The translations under genes and the position numbers were made by a program. A stretch of DNA of 64,000 bases from Liopterus haemorrhoidalis (lineage: Eukaryota; Arthropoda; Insecta; Coleoptera; Dytiscidae). Each line of letters opens with the position of its first letter. Within the stretch, counting starts at the first letter, position 1. This document shows positions 33,778-45,700 of the stretch, piece after piece. The notes beneath the pieces were generated by a model that did not search any database, was not told where the DNA came from, and worked only from the letters and a program-made list of their open reading frames with translations. The stretch spans positions 40,152,924 to 40,216,923 of the forward strand of contig OZ020620.1 in assembly GCA_963971575.1 (NCBI GenBank). Direction: 5' to 3'.

Positions 33778-36700
33778 GTAATACTATACTTACCCGCTAA
33801 TATTATACTAACTTATTGTCAGAAGACATGTTACGCAGAGTTGACCACGGATATCGTGAGACAAAAAGAAAGGATGGAAATTAATAATAATATTATCTGT
33901 ATCATTTTGTAATACGTAACTAACAGGGAAAGTTCATTTTTTATGTTGTATTTTGACAAAACCTTTATAATATTATAATAGTATTGGTTCACACGGATAC
34001 GCCAAAGTCTGTTTACACCACAACAGTCACCAAAGTAACCAGATCTAGTTTCGTATTACAAATTGAGACGGATTATAACTTTATTTTTATAATAAATTTA
34101 TATCGTTGTGGTGTAACTTACCACTGCACTTAGTTGACAAAACGCTGGATCTACCTCAAACTAATACGGAACTCCCGTTCCCGTTATTGAAACGGTGACT
34201 ACATAGACGTATTTTTCGTTTTATTGATTTAAACAAATGTAAGTAATTGAAATTTATGGAAATTATAAATTCAATTCATTAAGTACTAAGACACTAAGAC
34301 TTTAACCAACTATTATCATTTACACATTAAAAAACTTGTTCATTCTTGTGTCTTGTCCGTTAAAATTCTGAAAATAATTAAAAAGTACTGCGTAGCAAAA
34401 AACTGCTACGAAACTACTGCAAGTATTTAAACTACTTCAAGTACTTTCACCTACTGCAAGTACTTTCAAATACTTCAAGTACTTTCAAATACTTCAAGTA
34501 CTTTGAACTACTTGAAGTACTACTTATTTTCGAAAACAAGTATCAAGTAAGTATTTCTATAGAAGTACTTGCAGTACCAAGTACAATTGCCAAATTTAAA
34601 AAGTACTTGAAGTACTTTTTCAAGAATTTTACTTGAAGTAAGTCCCAGCTCTGTTTGTGCACATACCTGATTTTAAGTGAAGCATGTATGTCTTATTATA
34701 CAGACTGTATATCTTATTAAAAACTGCATTAAACATAGAGGAATAATTTCCTTTTTTCATATTTATTTTTGCTGTTAAGTTAATCATAGATATTTCAACC
34801 CTATAAGTAACATTCCCCTTGCACTCTAAATAATCTTTTTATTAAAAACTGCATTGGACAGAAGAAAAAACGATTCCTCATAAACATTTTTCATGTAAAG
34901 TAAATAATTTATTATTTATTTATTTATTTGGTCTTAGCGGCTATGGTCAGATAAAAAATATCTTTGGTGTCTAAATTGTGAATTGTTGAAAATAAATTTC
35001 ATTTTTAGGAACTGAAAAAAATTTTATACGAAGCTGTAGAAAAGGCACCAGATCAGGGTGTAGATCCGGAAATTATCGATAGATATTTAAAGGGTTTTGA
35101 TTCTAAATTTTTACGATTATGCGATAAAGAAATGAAGAAAATAGACACCTTTTATTCAGGTACCAAAATTAGTTCCTTTCTATTTACTTTCATGCTTTCC
35201 TCTTGCTTTCTTGAGGTTGAGGAAGTTTTGCCACGATGCTTAGGGTTACCAAATGTCTCTCGTGACAGAGTAGGATATATCTACTAAAAATAGTAGTTTG
35301 GTAGGACACAGTAGGACAGTTTTTTTTTTTAATTTTTATTATGTTACGAAATATTTAGATACCTGACAAATAAGGTCAAATCCCATAACAAGGCCTTTTT
35401 TTCATAATGAGGCCTTTTTTTAAATTTGTTTAATAATATTATAAAAAAAATTTATTATAGATTATATATTATTAAACAAATTTTCAAAAAGGCTTCAATA
35501 TAAAAAAATGCCTTATTATGAGATCCAACCCTATTAATTATCGTTTAATTTTTTAAATAAAATTATAAAATAAATTATAGGTCATTTTTATATATTTCTT
35601 AATAACATATAATTAACAAGAAACAATCAATAAATAATAAGTAATACTACTAATATGAAAATTTAATTATATATTTATTGGTTCACATCTTTCTTTATAT
35701 TTAATAAAATCACATTTTAGAAATAAAAATATAAAATAAATCATAGGACATTTTTTTAAATTTTCTTTATATATAATTAATAAGAAACAACCAATAAATA
35801 ATTAACAATCAAATTTAAATTCACATTTCAAGACGTTCACATTTTCTTTTTTTTTTTTTTAATAAAATCATATTTTTTAGATGTATCTGCTTTTTTTTAA
35901 TAAAGCTTTATCCTTAATGCCATCGTAGAAAAATTCTAAACATGTTTTATTTTTATAATTAAATTTCACGAACATTAAATTTGTAACTGTATCAATTGAC
36001 AATCGATATCGCTCGTCTGACCATTGTGCTTCCATTAAATTAAAAATTCTTTCTACAACAGCATTATGTGCTGAAATATCAAACATAAACTGGAATATTA
36101 TTAAAAATTTGGAAAATTGTTCCTCGTGTTTTGGCATTTAAATTTAAGACGTCTTCAAAAGTAATAATACTATAAAGTAGGACATTTTTTAACAGTAAAT
36201 AGGACGTAGGACAAGGAGGTAAATTGTAGGACATGTCCTACTAAAGTAGGACGGTTGGTAACCCTAACGATGCTAGCCTTAAATACTGTATTTCCATTTT
36301 AAAAGAAATAAAAAAAAAAACACAGTTTGGTTGTGGATGCTATTAATGTCCTCATATTTGCTTTACAGATCTAAGTCAAAATCTAAGACATAAAATAAAT
36401 TAGTTAAAATTGGTTCACAACATGTGTGGCTGTTAACGTACATCACAGCTCATTTACAACAAGCCCTCATTGCTGTACGCCAAAAATTTTAACTAACTTA
36501 TCTACAGTAAATAATTAATTTTATCTTCAGTGTATACGACCGCGTTTTCCTTTTGCTGTACTATATTGCTCTCCATTTTCTGATTTGCCTCGTCTGCTCT
36601 CATGCGTTTTCTTTAAGCCCCGTACCTTTCCGCATTGGTGTGTGGTATATTTCTGGTTTCCTCAGGATCCTATCTATTCAACGTTGATCGTTGGATCGAT

Positions 36701-39700
36701 TTCTGCTTGTGTTTTCGACGAGTATATACCGACATTGTAAAATTTAAAAACATTTTCAACTGCGATCCTATGTTTCGCAACCAACACTGTATTCGATTTC
36801 ACTTCTAGGTTCTTAAATCGGCAGATCTGGACGTTAGCTTACGTTTGAGACCAATTTTGACATTGTAGTGCTTTACAATCCCGCAGAAAGTCCCCAAAAC
36901 ATGGTTAAGACATTCAAAATAAAAGGTCTTGGCAACAATCTCGATTTTTCAAACATTCTTCTGCTGCGGTTGCAATCCAATGATTGGTTGGCAGCAGGTC
37001 TCCACGCGTCTCGATCCTGGGCCAGTCTAGGTCTACTCCTACAGTTTGTTCTATCTACTGAGCCCTTCAGTATGGTATTGATTAGTCCTGTGTGTCTGAT
37101 AATGTGTCCGATCCAAGAGTTTCTTCTTTTACTTAGAGTATTCATCAGATCTCTCCAATCCTCCGCAGCACCTTTTCATTTGTGACTCTGTCCACCCAAG
37201 GGATCTTGAGCTTTCTCCGGTAACACCACAACTCAAACGACTCCATTTTACTTCTTTCCGTTACTCTGAGTGTCCAGGTATCACTCTCGTAAATCATTAC
37301 ACTCCAAACCAGTGGATTCATTTCAAACTTATTTGGCCTACCGCCCCCTTTTCAGAAAAAAATTAGCTCAGCGCCCCCTGGAAATCTACATTCTTTTAAC
37401 GAAAAAACAGAAAGGTATATGTATCTATATTTCTGCCTAAGTTCTAAAATATAGTAATAGACCGGGAGCTCATGACATTTTTGGTCTCCGATTTCATACA
37501 GCATGCCTTTTGGAGGAGAGAATATTTACCCTGTGACAACAAAAAAGGGATGGTACTAAACCCCTGCATGATTTCCGGTCATAGGGAAAATTGCATTTCC
37601 ACTTGCACGAAATTTTTGTGTTTTTCTCTGATTTAATATTGCTTGCCCTTTTGTCAAAAGAAAGTTATTTAAAGTCTTTTAATTATAGGCATGCTGTATG
37701 AAAACGCGGAAAATCATATTTTTTTATTACAAGATCACATGACCGTTTGAGCCCTTTGGGCCCTCCGAATCGCATGCATATATTTAAAAGACTTTAAATT
37801 TGTTATAACTTTCTTTTGACAAAAGGACAAGTAATATTAAATCAGAGAAAAGCACAAAAATTTTGTGTTTAAGTGGAAATGCAGTTTTCCCTATGACCGG
37901 AAAGCGTGCAGGGGTTTAGTACCATCCCTTTTTTGTTGTCACAGGGTAAATATTCTCTCCTCCAAAAGGCATGCTGTATGAAATCGGAGACCAAAAACTG
38001 TCATGAGCAGCCGGTCTATAAAGAAAAATGTAAAAAAGACACCTTGAATATTGAAATTAAAAATTATTTATTAAAATCATATTCTCATCTAATGAGAAGG
38101 ATGAATCTGGTGCGTTGCTTAGCAATGTATCAATCCTCGGCTCTATTTTTGTCAGCAGTATTCTTAAATCACCGCGATTAGCTATTTGCCGTCGGTTTCT
38201 TTTTTTTGTTAATAGATTTGTGACCGCACTGAACCCACGTTCCACTGAATATGACAAAGGAAATGCAATTAACAACTTTTGTATTATAGCCCATAACCCA
38301 GGATAAGCTGTAGGAATCTGCTTTTACAGCCAGAACTGTTGGTAGCCGTTTTTGAATTTAAATTTCAATTCATAATTCGTTGTTACTTCCATCAGTTCTT
38401 CTTGTAATTTTGGAGTGTTTGCACTTGAAAAAGGATCCAAAACCCAATCGGGTATGTTCATTTTAAAAACATCTTCAAAGCGTTGGTTGAAGTCAGAATG
38501 GAGAGCATTCAAGTGCTGACAATAGGTAAGCAAGTCTTCATCATTTTCAATGCCCCCCAAATGCACCCGAGGCTACTATCGCCCCCCTGGATCGTTCCAG
38601 CGCCCCCTAGGGAGCGATATCGCCCACTTTGAGAATCACTGCTATAAACGAATGTTTTCACCAGTTGCTCTTTAAGCTCCAAGTCAATATTATTGGAGAT
38701 AAAGAGTATCTTTCTTTTTGTTGATAGCTATCTTGACTTGATGGATACTAACAAGGTCCTTCTTGCTTCGTCCATCGGATGTTATTTCATACATTAAGGT
38801 TTTTGAAATTGGTAACCGGTAATCCTGTATTCAAATATTTTAATTTTAATAATTTTTAGAAAAACTTGCTGAAGCAACTAGAAAATATGCGACGCTTAGT
38901 TCGGAATTGAAAGATGCAAAAGCTGAGGCAAGAAAATCTGGATTATTAAAACAAAAAGATGCAAAAATTACTTCAAGAAAGGAACATGAATTTAAATTAG
39001 GTTTTAGTGAATATTATCTCAGTTTAATTTTATTACAAAATTTTCAACAAATTAATTTGACTGGTTTTAGAAAACTACTAAAAAAACATGACAAGGTGAG
39101 TTCAAATAATTATACAAGGTGTCTCAAAAGAAATTTTATATTTATTTAGCTTACTGCGTGAACGCAACGTATCCGAGGGGCGCGGGGGTTATGTCAATCG
39201 GTAGCCTGGCTTTTGGGAATTCAGTCGCTATGGAGCGTTTCTCGGGAGCAGACCGCGCGTTATGCGTGCGAGAGTTTTACAAAAACGGTGATTCGGCGAC
39301 TGTAGCGCGTAGAAAATTCTACAGTATTCGAAGTTTTCGCCACTTAAATGATGCGCCAAGCATTCCTCTCATTCGACATTGGGTTAAAAAGTTTGAAGAG
39401 ACGGGTACAACGCTGGATAAATCAATCCGGGCGACCTAGGTCATCAAGAACGGTAGAAAACGTGGAGAATATTAATCAGTCTGTTCGTGACGACCCGAAC
39501 CTTTCAATTCGGAAGCGCGCAAGTGCTTTAAATGTGCATAGATCATCATTACATCGCATTATGCACAAAGACCTAAAGCTGAACCCCTACAAAATTCAAT
39601 TGGTGCAAGAATTAAAGCCCCAAGATGCCAGTCAGAGGCTTAATTTCATAAATCAGGTGATTGAGCGATTTTCAACGTTTACCAACATTTTGTTTTCGGA

Positions 39701-42700
39701 TGAAGCTCATTTTCATCTTAATGGCCACGTAAATAAGCAGAACTGCCGCTACTGGAGTGCAACGAATCCGAAACGCAAACATCAGAAACCCCTACATTCG
39801 CCTAAAGTGACCGTATGGGCTGCGATGTCGGCGCGAGGAATTATCGGCCCTTACTTTTTTGAAGACGAAAGGGGGCGTGCAGTTACAGTGAATTCAGAGC
39901 GTTATGTGGAGATGTTAGACAACTTCTTGGTACCTGAACTGCAAAACTTTCCTGGCTATAACCAAAGAACATGGTTCCAACAGGACGGAGCAACTTCACA
40001 CACGTCCAATATGTCTCTGCCACGTCTTCGTGAAATTTTCTGAGGCAAATTGATCTCCCGGAGAGGTGACATAAATTGGCCTCCACGCAGTCCAGATTTA
40101 ACCCCTATGGACTTTTTCCTATGGGGTTATCTTAAATCTAAAGTTTACGCCAATAAACCGACTTCACTGGCGTATTTGAAAGAAAATATCCGTCACGAAA
40201 TGGCAGCCATCCCTGAGTCCACCTGCCGAGACGTCATAAGTAATTTTACTGTTCGATTAAATGAGTGCCGAGAACTCGAGGGTCTACATTTAGACGATAT
40301 GATTTTTAAGAAATAAATCCCCAAAAAGTGTATTTTAATAATTAATAAACATTTTTTCTATATACGGCTTACTTTTTTTTTAATCGATCCACTAAATATA
40401 AAATTTCTTTTGAGACACCTTGTACTTGAGAGATTTTTATTTATTTATTTTAAACAACATTTTAGATATTTAATGTTGATACGGGTATGAAATGGCTGGA
40501 GGAAAATGTAGAAACAGCTAATTTTGCTGTGAACAAAATTATTGATACATTAATTCAGGACACAGAACAGACAGTAACAAATGAATTGGAGGATGGCAAT
40601 AGGCAGAAAGCTATGCAGAAATTAAGAGTACCACCTATTGAGGAACAGAAACAGCCATGGGTTACTTTTAAAGTTGGTCTTCATCTTGGAGTTGTTATTT
40701 GTTTATTGTTAGCAATTGTACTATCAGGTATGTTAAATTTATACTAAACAAAAAAAAAAAAAATGCGTGTGCTTAGGGTCACCCGGTAGAAGTGAAACAT
40801 ACACTATCGGCCATAAGTAGAGAAACATTTTAAAGATTATAATATTTTTTATTGAACAAAAAATTTGACAACACAAATTTAACACACTATACTAGAAGGC
40901 GTATCCTGATCTAATGGTTAACTTGCTCGCTTGCTACGCAGCTAACTAGGTTTTTTTTTCCATTTTAATTTTGTTTAAATTATTTTGTCAAAATTCTAGT
41001 TATATTTTGGCAAATGTTGCATTTAATTTTTAAGAGCGTAAATTTAATAACTATTTGGAATTGTTGGAATTATATTTTCGTTGTATGTGTCATGTATACG
41101 AAACCAGAGGGGCGGAGCATATAACTTAAAACAACCAATGGAAGCCATAGGCGCAATTTTCAAAATCTTAATGAACCTTGCTACAGAGTGATTATTTAAT
41201 GGCGAGACGACGTCACTGGAAGTTTTAATAATTTGCCGTTTCATACACATCGTAGCAGGCGATTATGCGTGCATTTTTTTCTTCATAATCAAATTTTAGG
41301 TTATTATGTCATAGTATTCACCAGTATTTCTGCTAGGAGGCACGTAAAATTCAGTGACGTCGTCTCGCCATTAAATAATCACTCTGTATATATATACTAA
41401 AAAAAATACTGGACATATTTAGAAACCTAAATAATGGTATTAGGTATTCGAATTAAAATTAACAAAAAAATATTTTAACATAAAATTTGTTTTTAAAGCT
41501 CTTAGATTAACGGACGATAAATTATTTTAAAAATATCGTTCATTTTGCCATGATTACTATAGTGCGTTCGAAGGTGAGTTTGCAGTATAGCTCTTATGGA
41601 AAATGGGAGCGGTGTTGCCAAATGTTGTAAAAGTGTCAAATGTGTCAATTATAATAATATGAAAAACTCGTATGATTTATAAAAATCAACTCTTATAAAA
41701 CTCAAAATAACACTCAACAAAAGCAAATGGCCATTTGTAGAATACTGCGTCTTCACAGATCAGCGCGTTTTAGAGCTGGCAACGTCGACAAGCAAGAAAA
41801 GGATAGTGTCATTGTGTAAACCCATTAGAGAATATGAAAAAGAACTACTCCATATGCCCTGTACTGCAAACTCACCTTTGAACGCACTATACAAAGCAAA
41901 GTTTGTCCTACACACTCAGTAAGCCGCCTTCACTTATTATATAGCTGCGAAACCCTGCAATGTGTGAAAATTCACACATCAATTTTTTGTATCACAATTA
42001 GGAAGTAAGTCATATAGAAAAAAAAAAAATAAATTTTACATTAATTTTACAAAAAGTTGTACAATGTTTTAAAAATATAATGGGTCAAAAGTAGAGAAAC
42101 AAATATTATTACGCACTGTATCCAGTTTCACATCTGAGTAAAATAAAATCAAACGAACACTAAGCAAAGGCCATCGGCCTAAATTCACCAACACATTCAC
42201 ACTAACAGCTCGCCGCTGTTGCCATTTCCAGTTCATTTTTATTACTTGCGTAGATAAATACATTAGAAATCGCATGTGGCAACACTGAACCGGGACACTA
42301 ACGTGTAGTGTCCACAGCATTGTCTGCTAGATCTAAATTTTTAAAATCTTACACTTATATAAAAAATCTCCTTTGCCATTTTTAATCAAAATACTACTAC
42401 CCAAAACACCAAAAAATCAATTATAATAACAAGCTTCCCAAGTTCTACTGAATTAAAATAATGTTCTGTATTTATGGCCTAACAGGTTTCAATAAGTCTG
42501 TTATCATTTTTACATCAAATATGTTTAAGAGCAGGTTCTAACTTCTAAAAAAGTTCTAAAATTAATTTAAAAAATAGTTCTGTTTTTCTACTTATAGCTG
42601 ATAGTGTATATACAGTTACTCACAATTGAGCGTACAAAAGTTTTAGAAATATACCTCTTAGGTAAACATGCCTATAAAACAGATTATTTAAACCAATTAT

Positions 42701-45700
42701 TTTTTATTTATAAAATACATCTTAGAGATACAAAACTATTATAAATGGTATAAAATTAAATAATATTTAATAAACATTTGTTAAAGAAAACAAAAAATAT
42801 ATACATTTTCAGACACACAAAATTGACCGTACAAAAATAGTAATACTAATAAAATAATTAGAAAACAATCAGTTAATTCAAATTAATATTTTGTCGCGTC
42901 ACCTCTTGCTTCTATTATTGCTTGAAGGCGATTTGGCATAGACTTTCACTAATTTTCCACAAACTTCTCTTCTTGAAGTTTCGTTTTAAAATCGTTTTTA
43001 TTAGAAAATGAATTTGTTTTTATCCGAACTTTTAATTCTCTCCATAAATTTTCAATTGGATTGAGATCAGGCGTTTGTGGCGGTGTTTTGAGTAATTTTG
43101 GTGCATTGTATAAAAGCCATTCCTTTACAATAAGCGCAGTATGTTTTGGATTATTATCTTGTTGGAAATAATAAACTGGTGGCATATCTAATTTTTTTGC
43201 ATTGTCGTAAGATTATTTTTCAAGATGTTTAGATATTTCCATTTATCCATGATCCTTTCTATAAATTCTAAATTACCTGGGCCGTTTGAGCCCATAGCAC
43301 CTCACAACATAACTGATCCGCCTCCGTGTTTTACTGTCGGAACAGTATTAAGTTTTTTAAATTCTGTATTGGGCTTCCGCCAATCAGTCGTAAAAAAAAA
43401 TTATTACAGAAGCTAATTGGTTCGTTTACATACATTTTTGCAAATTCTAAGCGTTTCTTTTTATTCGTTTTTGAAATCCATGGTTTCTTGCTTGCAATTC
43501 GACCATTGCAGTTATTTTTCCGGAGTACTCGGCGGACTGTTTCTTCTGAAATTTGTTTATTTAATCTTTGTGACAATTCTGATGTTAACTGGGGTACACT
43601 AATTTTAGAATCTTGCTTGATTTTTCGCAAAATAAATCTTTCATCCAATTTTTTTCTGCCTCTGCCCGTTTTTTAGAATTGTACCTTCATATTTAAATTT
43701 ATTTATTATTTTTTGAATTGTGGAATGTCTTCGGTTTACTATATCACCTATTTCACGCATTGTATGACCCCGGCCGTATAATTTAAATATTAGTTTTCGT
43801 GTAGATTCGTCAGTCTGTTTACGTTTATTTTCCATTATAATAGAAACAAAATCACTGTACTTGAATGTAGCCTAATGCAAATTAAACTAATGAAAAAAAA
43901 TCTGTTGCAAGATAAAACCTATGCAATATAATTTCAGGAGAAGACAGGTCTTAAATCAAACGAAATTAACTAGTACGCTCAATTTTGTGTCTCTGAAATA
44001 TTATTTATTTTAGTTTTCCATAACAAATATTACTATACTTTATAGTATCTGTAACAATTTTAGATCTGCAAGGTGTATTTTATAAATAAAAAATAATTAG
44101 TTTAAAAAAAAAATCTTTTTTATAATCACGTTTTATTAAAAAGTATCTTTGTCAAATTTTTGTATGCTCAATTTTGTGAGTAACTGTATATACAGTATTG
44201 GCCATAAAGATAGCAACTTTTGATAATCCTCTTTTATTTTTATTCTATTCAATATTTTTAAAATTAAAAAATGTAATTCTTACCTTTAACAATCCTCTAC
44301 ATATATTATAGTAAAAAATTAAATTTTAACAGTAAATTCTATTTTTTTTTATAGTTTTTATTATTTTTACTTGGACATAAAGATAGCAACTACTGTTAAA
44401 AAAATCTTTTTTTTTATTAATTAAGAAAATGAATTATTATTAACAGATCATTTTTAATATTTTGTATAGTAACCACCAGTATTTATAACTTCCCGACATC
44501 TTTTCGGCATTGATTCTAATAATTTCGTGATCATTTCATTATCAATATTAGACCAGGCACCCTGCAAAGCTTTAAACAAATCTTCAATATTTTAATGCGT
44601 TTTGTTTCTAATCTTCCTGTCGACAATCTCCCAAAGGTTTTCTATTGGATTTACATCGGGTGACTGTGACGGCCAAGTCATTACGTTAATTTTTGAATCC
44701 TCGAACCATTCTTTGACCAACTTCGAAGAATGTTTTGTGTCATTATCATGCTGAAAAATATGTTTTAAAGGCATGAACTCATCAGAATAAGGTTCCATAA
44801 CATTATGAAAGGTCTATATATTTAAATCGATCCATTATTCCATCAATGTGGTATAGAGGACCCATACCATATCCCGAGAAACAGCCCCATACCATCACAC
44901 CACCTCTGCCATGTTGAACTGTTAGCAAGGTGTATTTTTGAACTAATCTTTTATTAGCAGGCCTCCTAACGTAACTTACACCATCATTTTTAAACAAATT
45001 GAACTTAGATTCATCACTAAAAATAACTTTTTTCCATTGATCCACAGTCCAGTCAATATGATTTTTAGAAAATTCTAATCGGGCCTTCACATTCTTATTG
45101 GATAGAAGTGGTTTTTTAGCAGGACGGTGACTAAAAAGACCCTCACTAACTAATCTTCTGCGAATAGTTCTTGTTGAGATGTTTTCTTGATCCATTTGTG
45201 GCAAAAGGCCACAATTAATTTTCTCCGATGACAGAAAGGGGTAATTGGTAGATAAATAAATAATTTTTTTATAAGTTCATTTTGTAGTTTTTCGTGGCCG
45301 TCCTGGAATTTTTGTAACTTCAAACGTACCTTCTTCTCGAAAACGTTTTATAATTCGCGACACAGTAGATTTATAAACATTTAAATTTTGTGAAATCACA
45401 TTTTACAGCAGCCCGTCTTTAAAACCAGAAATTATTAAGTTTCTAATTTCACTTGAAACAGTTTTACTACGACCCATGATTGACAAATATAAACTGAAAT
45501 ATTACTTGTGCACAACATATTATTTATGGATAAAACCGGCATATAACAAGAAAATTCAACTAGTTGCAATATTTTTGTCCAAGCAAAAATGAAGAAATAA
45601 TTTATTATTAATCTGTGAGTCAGATTATTTGAATATTGATTGATGTAACAGATAAAATATGATTAAATTATAGAACTAAGAGTATTTATTTTCCAATATT

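Larger units (their letters stand above)
36870..38830 (-). pseudogene. Non-LTR retrotransposon relic (RT tail), split by a hAT element
   Basis: Minus strand, 38800-38647: [20 protein letters not shown] and, after a shift, [17 protein letters not shown]; continuing at 37309-36870: [50 protein letters not shown], then [17 protein letters not shown]. This is the thumb and tail of a LINE (R-R-x-x-W-I-G-H-I-x-R-H). Joining the two sides across the hAT element restores TFV-(W)-SVMIYES. Confidence 0.85.
40802..42606. mobile_element. TA-targeted element with CACTATCGGCCATAAGTAGA ends, stuffed with repeats
   Basis: Inverted ends CACTATCGGCCATAAGTAGA and CACTATCAGCTATAAGTAGA, TA flanks. Contains a SINE-like repeat (40905-41480), a small MITE within that (41184-41386), and MITE A copy 3 (41560-41889). 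A further end-like block (AAAAGTAGAGAAAC) at 42084 suggests an internal duplication. No transposase seen. Confidence 0.65.

Noticed and set aside
33449..33912. Frames with long Ile or Asn runs
   Set aside because: Produced by (AAT)n microsatellites inside a hAT element.
42069..42320. 83-codon minus-strand frame in XPR1 intron 4
   Set aside because: No transposase or host motif; inside a repeat-filled TA-targeted element.
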